A stretch of DNA of 64,000 nt from Stenotrophomonas sp. MMGLT7 (GTDB taxonomy: Bacteria > Pseudomonadota > Gammaproteobacteria > Xanthomonadales > Xanthomonadaceae), in the NCBI RefSeq assembly GCF_021168555.1, contig NZ_JAJOZS010000008.1, forward strand, positions 62,001 through 126,000. The letters are read 5' to 3'. The translations under genes and the position numbers were made by a program. Below, piece by piece: positions 58,253 to 64,000 of this stretch. Under the pieces are notes generated by a model that was not told where the DNA came from, did no database searches, and saw nothing but the letters and a program-made list of their open reading frames with translations. Numbering within the stretch: the first letter of the stretch is position 1; the number at the start of each line of letters is the position of its first letter.

Positions 58253-59457
58253 GCTGGAAGGATCAGCTGCGGCCGGCCTCGTTCCGCGGCGTGGAGTTCC
58301 ACGTCGAGTACGACTACGGCACCTTCGGCCGCCGCACCGTGCCGCACGAGTACCCGTACCGCGACAAGCCCTTCGTCGAGGACATGGGCCGCGCCGCGCG
58401 GCGCATGCGCATCAACGCGATCATCCTGGGCGCCGACTACATGGCCCAGCGCGATGCGCTGATCGCCGCGGTCGAGACCGCCGGGCCGGGCAAGCTGGTG
58501 CATCCGCAGTTCGGCGAGATGCAGGTCAGCGTCATCGACGACGGCCTCACCATCGACCACAGCACCACCGAGGGCGGCAGTTGCCGGGTGTCGTTCAGCT
58601 GCATCGAGAGCGGCGACATCACGTTCCCGGCCGCCACCAGCGCCACCACCACCGTGGTCACCACGCAGGCCGCGGCGGCGCAGGAGACGCTCTCGGACAC
58701 GTTCGCCGGCGGTTTCAGCCTGGATGGGCTGCAGTCCTTCGGCGTGACCGATGCGATCGAGCGCGCCGGCCGCTGGCTGGATACGGTGGAGGGCCAGGTG
58801 GGCAACCTGGCCGCCGGCGCCACCACGCCGCTGGCGGCGCTGGCCAGCGCGTTCGCTTCCGCGCGCGGCTCGATCAATGCGCTGCTCAACGCCCCGGCCA
58901 ACTTCGCCAGCACGGTGACCTCGCTGCTCGGCGGCATCAGCGATGCGCTGGAGCCGCGCGATGCCGTGCGCCTGCTGACCGACCTGGTCGGCTTCGGCGA
59001 CGACGAGACCGTTATCCGCTCCACCACCGCCACCCGCGAGGCGATGGCCGACAACCGCACCGCGTTCCTCGAGCTGACCCGCGGCAGCGCCACCGCCGAG
59101 GCCGCGGCGACGCTGACCGAAGTGGAATTCAGCGACTACGACGATGCGGCCGCACTGCGCGATCGCGTCACCGATGCCATCGACACCGTGGCCGACAGCG
59201 CCCAGGGCGATGACGTCTACCAGGCGCTCACCACCCTGCGCGCGGCGGTGGTGCGCGACGTAGCCACCCGCGGCGCGGACCTGGCCCGGATCGTCAAGGT
59301 CACCCCGGCGACCACGCTGCCGGCGCTGGTGCTGGCCTACCGGCTGTACGGCGATGCCGCCTACGACCTGGACCTGGTCGCGCGCAACGCCGCCACCATC
59401 GTGCGGCCGGGCTTCGTGCCCGGCGGCCAGCAGCTCGAGGTGGCCATCGATGGCTGA
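58249..59457 (+). CDS. DNA circularisation/tail protein (Mu gpN-like)
   Basis: 402 residues of the Mu N protein family: SWKDQLRPASFRGVEFHVEY, GRRTVPHEYPYRDKPFVEDM and GPGKLVHPQFGEMQVSV are typical. A structural tail protein that in Mu also helps circularise injected DNA. Overlaps the tape measure gene by 4 bases. Confidence 0.88.
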   Translation: MSWKDQLRPASFRGVEFHVEYDYGTFGRRTVPHEYPYRDKPFVEDMGRAARRMRINAIILGADYMAQRDALIAAVETAGPGKLVHPQFGEMQVSVIDDGLTIDHSTTEGGSCRVSFSCIESGDITFPAATSATTTVVTTQAAAAQETLSDTFAGGFSLDGLQSFGVTDAIERAGRWLDTVEGQVGNLAAGATTPLAALASAFASARGSINALLNAPANFASTVTSLLGGISDALEPRDAVRLLTDLVGFGDDETVIRSTTATREAMADNRTAFLELTRGSATAEAAATLTEVEFSDYDDAAALRDRVTDAIDTVADSAQGDDVYQALTTLRAAVVRDVATRGADLARIVKVTPATTLPALVLAYRLYGDAAYDLDLVARNAATIVRPGFVPGGQQLEVAIDG

Positions 59458-60520
59458 CCTGGTGCTCAACCTCGGCGGCACGGCCTACGGCGGCTGGACC
59501 CGCATCAACATGCATCGCGGCATCGAGGAGATCGCCGGCACGTTCGAGCTGGCGCTGACCGAGCGCTGGCCGGAGCACCAGCAGCCGCTGGTCATCACGC
59601 CCGGCGCCGCCTGCAGCGTGGCGATCGACGGGCAGACCGTCATCACCGGCTACGTCGATGCGGTGGACCACGGCTACGACACAAACAGTCATGCACTCAC
59701 CGTGACCGGCCGCGACAAGACCGGCGACCTGGTGGACTGCTCGGCGGTCCACGCCAAGGGCGAGTGGCGCAATGCCCGCATCGACCAGATCGCGCGCGAC
59801 CTGGCGCAGCCGTTCGGCATCGCCGTGCGCATCAGCGGCGACATGGGTGCGGCGTTCCCGGCCTTCGCGATCGAGCCGGGCGAGACCGTGTTCGACTGCA
59901 TCGAGCGCGCGGCGCGCCAGCGCGCCCTGCTGCTGACCAGCGACGGCCTGGGCAACCTGGTCATCGGCCAGCCCGGCAGCGAGCGCGTGGGCACCGCGCT
60001 GAAGTGCGGCGAGAACCTGCTGTCAGCCCAGGCCCGCAACGACAACGCCAACCGCTACAGCAGCTACAGCGTGCTCGGCCAGCGTGCCGGCAGCGACCAG
60101 GTCAGCGGCGGCGCCGCCGCCCAGGTCAAGGCCACCGCGGCCGACGCCGGCGTGACGCGCCACCGCCCGCTGGTGATCGTGGACGAGGACCAGGGCGACA
60201 TCGCTGGCTTCCAGCGCCGCGCGAAGTGGGAGGCCGGCGTGCGCGCCGCGCGTGCGCTCACGTACACCGGCGCGGTCAACGGCTGGCGCCATGCCGATGG
60301 CCTGTGGCAGCCGAACACCCTGGTGCAGGTCTACGACCCGGTGCTGCGCCTGGACCGCCAGCTGCTGGTGCGCGACGTGGACTACGTGATGGACGACCAG
60401 ACCGGACAGATCAGCCAACTGGTGCTGACCCCGGCCGAGGCATACGCGCTGCTGCCGGTGCCGGCGAAGAAGGCCCCCGGCCGCAAGAACCGCCGCGACG
60501 ACGACGAGGACTTCTTCTGA
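59450..60520 (+). CDS. Baseplate hub protein (Mu gpP-like)
   Basis: 356 residues. ELALTERWPEHQQPLVITPG, SHALTVTGRDKTGDLVDCSA and NDNANRYSSYSVLGQR are the gpP/gpD-like pattern of the baseplate hub. The far C-terminus (GRKNRRDDDEDFF) is highly charged. The start at 59450 overlaps gpN by 8 bases. Confidence 0.88.
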   Translation: MADLVLNLGGTAYGGWTRINMHRGIEEIAGTFELALTERWPEHQQPLVITPGAACSVAIDGQTVITGYVDAVDHGYDTNSHALTVTGRDKTGDLVDCSAVHAKGEWRNARIDQIARDLAQPFGIAVRISGDMGAAFPAFAIEPGETVFDCIERAARQRALLLTSDGLGNLVIGQPGSERVGTALKCGENLLSAQARNDNANRYSSYSVLGQRAGSDQVSGGAAAQVKATAADAGVTRHRPLVIVDEDQGDIAGFQRRAKWEAGVRAARALTYTGAVNGWRHADGLWQPNTLVQVYDPVLRLDRQLLVRDVDYVMDDQTGQISQLVLTPAEAYALLPVPAKKAPGRKNRRDDDEDFF

Positions 60521-61044
60521 TGGCCGGCCTCGCAAACAAGCTGCGGCTCATGATCAGCCGCGCCGTGATCAACCTGGTCAAGGACAGCGCCAAGCTGCAG
60601 GAGGTGCAGATCTCGCTGCTCGAGGGCGAGTCGCGCAGCACCGCCGAGCGCTTCCAGCAGTACGGCTTCACCTCGGTGCCGCTGCCCGGCGCCGAGGCCC
60701 TGGCGATCGCCGTGGGCGGCTCGCGCAGCCACCTGGTGGTGATCGCCGCCGATGACCGCCGGCACCGCCTGGGCGGCCTGCAGGGCGGCGAGGTGGCGAT
60801 CTATACCGACCAGGGCGACCGCATCCACATCAAGCGCGGCGGCACCATCGAGATCCACGCCAGCAGCCAGGTGCTGATCGACTGCCCGCGCGTGGAGATG
60901 ACCGGCGACCTGGTCGTCGCCGGCGACGTGAGCGACCACAACGGCTCGATGCAGGAGATGCGCGACACCTACAACGGACACGACCATCCGGGCGTGACCG
61001 CCGGCAGCGCCAGCACCCAGGCGCCGACGCAGGAGATGGCGTGA
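60520..61044 (+). CDS. Baseplate assembly protein V-like spike (Mu gp45-like)
   Basis: 174 residues. QEVQISLLEGESRSTAERFQ and FTSVPLPGAEALAIAVGGSR mark the OB-fold part. The later beta-helix repeats (GDRIHIKRGGTIEIHA, VLIDCPRVEMTGDLVVAGDV) and HDHPG form the membrane-piercing tip. Confidence 0.88.
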   Translation: MAGLANKLRLMISRAVINLVKDSAKLQEVQISLLEGESRSTAERFQQYGFTSVPLPGAEALAIAVGGSRSHLVVIAADDRRHRLGGLQGGEVAIYTDQGDRIHIKRGGTIEIHASSQVLIDCPRVEMTGDLVVAGDVSDHNGSMQEMRDTYNGHDHPGVTAGSASTQAPTQEMA

Positions 61045-61520
61045 TGGACATCCAGACCGTCTACCACAGCGCCGACAACGTCATGCGTTTGGACTACCAG
61101 GTCGCCGCGCCGGCCCTGGCGCAGGACGATGGCCTGCTGTCGTCCGTGCTGATCAGCCTGTTCACCGATCGCCGTGCCGACGACGACGACACGCTGCCCG
61201 ATGGTGGCAGCGATCGCCGCGGCTGGTGGGGGGACAGCTTCGCCGACGACCGCGGCGACCAGATCGGCAGCCGCCTGTGGCTGCTGCGCCGTGAGAAGGC
61301 CAGCGCCGAGGTGCTGCAGCGCGCCCGCCAGTACGCCACCGAGGCCCTGCAGTGGCTGGTGGACGACGACGTGGTCAAGAGCGTGGCCGTGGAAGCCGAG
61401 TGGCACCGGCTCGACGCCGGCGCCCGCACGCTCGCCCTGCAGGTGGTCCTGCAGCACCAGGCCGGCAACACCATCCGCTACCGCTTCGCCAATTTCTGGG
61501 GGTCGATCAATGGCGCTTGA
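61044..61520 (+). CDS. Baseplate protein (Mu gp46-like, gpW/gp25 type)
   Basis: 158 residues; LLSSVLISLFTDRRADDDDT and the following GDQIGSRLWLLRREK are typical of the gp46 family. Start by TGATG overlap at 61044. Confidence 0.85.
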   Translation: MDIQTVYHSADNVMRLDYQVAAPALAQDDGLLSSVLISLFTDRRADDDDTLPDGGSDRRGWWGDSFADDRGDQIGSRLWLLRREKASAEVLQRARQYATEALQWLVDDDVVKSVAVEAEWHRLDAGARTLALQVVLQHQAGNTIRYRFANFWGSINGA

Positions 61521-62565
61521 GCGTCCCACGCTGCCGACGATCGTCGATCGCATCGCTACCGACATCGAGTCGCGCCTGCCGGGCGCAGACGCGCGCCTGC
61601 GCCGTTCCAACCTCACCGTGCTGGGGCGTGCCCAGGCCGGCGCCGCGCACGGCCTGTACGGCTTTGCCGTGGACCAGGCCAGGCAGTACATCATCACCAG
61701 CGCCACCGGCACGATCCTGGAGCGCTGGGCGACGATCTGGGGCCTCTCGCGCAAGACCGCCAGCAGTGCGGCCGGCGCGGTCGCCCTGGCCGGCATCGCC
61801 GGCACCGCGGTGCCGGCCGGCATCGTGCTGACGCGCTCGGACAGCGCCGAGTTCGTGACGGCTGCCGCGGCCACCCTCGATGCCAACGGCATTGCCTCGG
61901 TTGCGGTGACTGCCAGTGCGGCCGGCGCCAGCGGCAACACCGCGGCCGGCAGCAGCCTGGCGCTGGCTGCGCAGGTGGATGGCCTCGACGCCGTCGCCAC
62001 CGTCGCCGCCGGCGGCCTCACCGGCGGCGCCGATGCCGAACTCGACGCCGGCCTGCGCGATCGCCTGCTCGAACGCATCCGCAACCCGCCGCAGGGCGGC
62101 GCCAGCGCCGACTACGCGCAGTGGGCGCTCGAGGTCGACGGCGTCACGCGCGTGTGGGTGTACCCGCGCCGCATGGGCGCCGGCACCGTGGGCGTGACCT
62201 TCGTCTGCGACAACCTCGACGACATCATCCCCACCGCCGCCAAGGTGGCCGAGGTGCAGGCGTACATCGACGCGCGCCGCCCGGTGACCGCCGAGATCTA
62301 CGTGTTCGCGCCGGTCCCGTTCGTCGTCGATTTCAGCGTCAGCGTGACCCCGGACACCGCCGCGGTGCGCGCTGCCATCCAGGCCGAGCTGGAGGATCTG
62401 TTCGCGCGCGAGGCCGAGCCGGAGACGCTGATCTACAAGACGCACTTCGACGAAGCGATCAGCGCGGCCGACGGCGAGACCGACCACCTGGTCACCGTGC
62501 CGGCCGGCAACATCGTGCCCGACGCCGGCACCATCCCGATGCTCGGAGCGATCACATGGCTGTGA
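61510..62565 (+). CDS. Baseplate J protein (Mu gp47-like)
   Basis: 351 residues. PTLPTIVDRIATDIESRL, AVPAGIVLTRSDSAEF, GGASADYAQWALEVDGVTRV and the C-terminal YKTHFDEAISAADGETDHLV are the gpJ-like wedge family. Overlaps gp46 by 11 bases. Confidence 0.9.
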   Translation: MALERPTLPTIVDRIATDIESRLPGADARLRRSNLTVLGRAQAGAAHGLYGFAVDQARQYIITSATGTILERWATIWGLSRKTASSAAGAVALAGIAGTAVPAGIVLTRSDSAEFVTAAAATLDANGIASVAVTASAAGASGNTAAGSSLALAAQVDGLDAVATVAAGGLTGGADAELDAGLRDRLLERIRNPPQGGASADYAQWALEVDGVTRVWVYPRRMGAGTVGVTFVCDNLDDIIPTAAKVAEVQAYIDARRPVTAEIYVFAPVPFVVDFSVSVTPDTAAVRAAIQAELEDLFAREAEPETLIYKTHFDEAISAADGETDHLVTVPAGNIVPDAGTIPMLGAITWL

Positions 62566-63197
62566 CCGCGCTCGACTACCGCCAGCAACTGCAGGAGCTG
62601 CTGCCGCCCGGCGCCGCCTGGCCGCGCGATCCCGATGCCGTACTGACGCAACTGCTCGACGGCCTGGCCGAGGAGTACGCCCGCGTCGATGCCTTCATCG
62701 CTGGCCTGGTCGAGCAGATGCTGCCCGACAGCACCGCCGACCTGCTGCCCGAGTGGGAGACCATCGCCGGCCTGCCCGGCACCTGCTCGGCCCAGGTGCG
62801 CAGCACACCGGCGGCGCGCCGCGTGGACCTGCTCAGCAAGCTCGCCGCCACCGGCGGCCAGTCCGCGCCGTACTACATCGAGGTCTCCGGCTTCTACGGC
62901 GTGCCGATTACCGTCGAGGAATACCGGCCGTTCCGCGCCGGCCTGGCGGCCGCCGGCGACCCGCTGACCAACGGCGACTGGGTGTTCACCTGGACCATCC
63001 GCGCCGAGAGCCTGGCCGGCGATGAGGATGCCCAGCACACCTTCGAATGCCTGCTCGGCTCCATCGCGCCGAGCCACACCCTCCTGCGCTTCGCCTACGT
63101 GCCGGTGCCGGGATTCAAAGCGCTGCAGCTGATGAGCGGCGGCGTACTGCTGACTGCCAACGGCAGCAGCGCACTACTGTTATCGGAGAAAGCATGA
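62556..63197 (+). CDS. Tail protein DUF2313 (Mu gp48/YmfQ-like)
   Basis: 213 residues; LDYRQQLQELLPPGAAWPRD, DLLPEWETIAGLPGTC and SPYYIEV-like SAPYYIEVSGFYGVPITVEE are typical. Links baseplate and tail fibres. Overlaps gp47 by 10 bases. Confidence 0.87.
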   Translation: MAVTALDYRQQLQELLPPGAAWPRDPDAVLTQLLDGLAEEYARVDAFIAGLVEQMLPDSTADLLPEWETIAGLPGTCSAQVRSTPAARRVDLLSKLAATGGQSAPYYIEVSGFYGVPITVEEYRPFRAGLAAAGDPLTNGDWVFTWTIRAESLAGDEDAQHTFECLLGSIAPSHTLLRFAYVPVPGFKALQLMSGGVLLTANGSSALLLSEKA

Positions 63198-64000
63198 GCA
63201 ACGAGATCACCACGGGCAGCACGCTGGCCAGCCTGTCCTTCGCCGAGAACGCCGCCGGCGGCGAGGTCTACCTGGTCAAGAACGGGCGGGATCTGCGTGC
63301 GGCGATCGGCTCGCCGATCGGCATCGCGTCGGGGGCGGATGTGGAGGCGCTGAAGGCCGCGCAGTCGGGCGGCGTGATTGGCGAATCGACGTGGGAGCGG
63401 TTGATCACCGTCGAGCCGGGAATCAGCCAGCCCATCGGCGCCCAAGCCGATATTCCGCAGGAGTCCGACTCTGGATCGCATGTCGATCCGATCAAGCCGG
63501 GTAACCAGGTTGTGCGCAACTACGGGCGCTTCGTTCGGAGGACCGATGCACCTGATGGGTGGGAGTGGTTGCGAGAGGATACGCTCGTCGAGAGGGCGAG
63601 TCTGAGGCAGATCGGGATGAGCTACGAAACCATTGGCCGACCTGAAAACATGAGTCCGGTTGCAGGCTCGACCGCGAGCGCCAATAGGGTTGTGTTCGGC
63701 AATCCGGTGTCTGCTGATTGCCAGCTTGCCCGCCTTCGCTGCTACGTGCCCGTCGCTTCGAGGATGGTAATCGCGTCATATTCCCGTAGCGGCAATGTGT
63801 TCACACGGACCGGTGAGATCGCAGTTGCCCTTGCTGTTGGGCTGAACGATATGCCCCTGGCATCTCTCCCGGAGTTCTTCGTTGCCGCCGGCAGCTACAT
63901 CGGTTTCAGTTGCCCCCACTTGCAGGTGCTAAATGGCACTGCCGGCGACGGCCTTGGGTATTGGTCCGGCGCCAGCTATGGCTTGTCGTTCAGCGCGACC
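63194..64000 (+). CDS. Tail fibre or fibre-adaptor protein, cut by the window end
   Basis: Open from 63194 to the end (269 codons) with no stop. It starts SNEITTGSTLASLSFAENAA and later reads PGNQVVRNYGRFVRRTDAPD followed by GWEWL. From about 63300 the GC content and the codon use change (more A/T-ending codons), as is common for exchanged host-range modules. It overlaps gp48 by 4 bases. Role is from position; the receptor-binding part is beyond the window. Confidence 0.7.
   Translation, partial: MSNEITTGSTLASLSFAENAAGGEVYLVKNGRDLRAAIGSPIGIASGADVEALKAAQSGGVIGESTWERLITVEPGISQPIGAQADIPQESDSGSHVDPIKPGNQVVRNYGRFVRRTDAPDGWEWLREDTLVERASLRQIGMSYETIGRPENMSPVAGSTASANRVVFGNPVSADCQLARLRCYVPVASRMVIASYSRSGNVFTRTGEIAVALAVGLNDMPLASLPEFFVAAGSYIGFSCPHLQVLNGTAGDGLGYWSGASYGLSFSAT

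Larger units (their letters stand above)
27655..64000. mobile_element. Mu-like transposable prophage, right end outside the window
   Basis: At least 36 kb with a DDE transposase and MuB-like ATPase instead of a tyrosine integrase, a Mor-type activator, GemA, and a full set of Mu-type head and tail proteins in Mu order. Early genes run left from 39689 to 27763 and late genes run right from 42686, as in the B3/BcepMu branch rather than Mu. The left end lies near 27655-27745. Two genes are frameshifted or remnants (42164 and 48256), but transposition, head and tail genes look intact, so the phage may be functional. Confidence 0.93.

Noticed and set aside
27640-64000. Integrase-type prophage with att core repeats
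   Set aside because: No tyrosine or serine integrase and no tRNA target is present; the DDE transposase and MuB-like ATPase indicate Mu-type transposition.
1-64000. CRISPR arrays, tRNA or rRNA genes
   Set aside because: No regularly spaced repeats and no tRNA- or rRNA-like sequence were recognised on either strand by eye; a covariance-model scan would be needed to exclude a tRNA fully.

Overview
The window is high-GC (about 68-70%) bacterial DNA. It carries TonB-dependent receptors, a YadG/YadH-type exporter and intergenic repeats of the kind common in the Xanthomonadaceae/Lysobacteraceae (Xanthomonas, Lysobacter, Luteimonas, Pseudoxanthomonas). I assign it to that family by style of sequence, not by a marker gene. 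No rRNA, tRNA or CRISPR array was seen.

Region 1 (1-3073) is ordinary chromosome: an ABC-2 exporter pair (yadG/yadH type) and a ketopantoate reductase.

Region 2 (3189-21239 and 24921-27463) reads as one purine and ureide utilisation locus. It contains a LysR regulator, a Rieske oxygenase and its separately promoted flavin/2Fe-2S reductase (an HpxD/HpxE-like pair), two TonB-dependent receptors, an exported amidohydrolase, an exported adenosine deaminase, an NCS2 purine permease, a nucleoside hydrolase, an AtzE-like amidase with an AtzG-like N-terminus, an HpxW-like oxamate amidohydrolase, an exported NUP-family protein and an allantoate amidohydrolase. No xanthine dehydrogenase, urate oxidase or allantoinase is present in the window. 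Three promoters (before the oxygenase, the reductase and the allantoate amidohydrolase) share the same dyad TTGC-N7-GCAA, an A-rich second box and -35/-10 elements at fixed spacing. This is the layout expected of a LysR-type activator site centred near -65. A weaker fourth copy precedes the permease. The inferred flow is: nucleosides cross the outer membrane through the TonB receptors, are deaminated or split outside the inner membrane, bases enter by the NCS2 permease, the oxygenase hydroxylates the ring, and the amidohydrolases recover nitrogen from the ureides.

Region 3 (21322-24586) interrupts that locus with lower-GC, partly decayed material: two unknown ORFs, a 5'-truncated SymE-like toxin remnant, and a type VI secretion PAAR-metallopeptidase effector that is frameshifted in a homopolymer run and followed by an exported putative immunity protein.

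Region 4 (about 27655 to beyond 64000) is a Mu-like transposable prophage with its right end outside the window. The early genes run leftward (Mor activator at the far left, GemA, HNH protein, RdgC, DUF3164, many tiny ORFs, MuB-like ATPase, MuA-like transposase, Ner-like regulator), with the repressor divergent at 39786. This layout recalls the B3/BcepMu branch more than Mu itself. Two cargo genes (a lipoprotein and a coiled-coil GIY-YIG protein) follow the repressor. The late genes run rightward: muramidase, Rz/Rz1 spanins, terminase, portal, MuF, protease/scaffold, capsid, contractile tail with sheath, tube, a probable -1 frameshifted assembly chaperone, tape measure, baseplate and a tail-fibre gene cut by the window end. 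A 16-nt dyad is repeated exactly before the lysis and the head operons and is the best candidate for the Mor-type late activator site.
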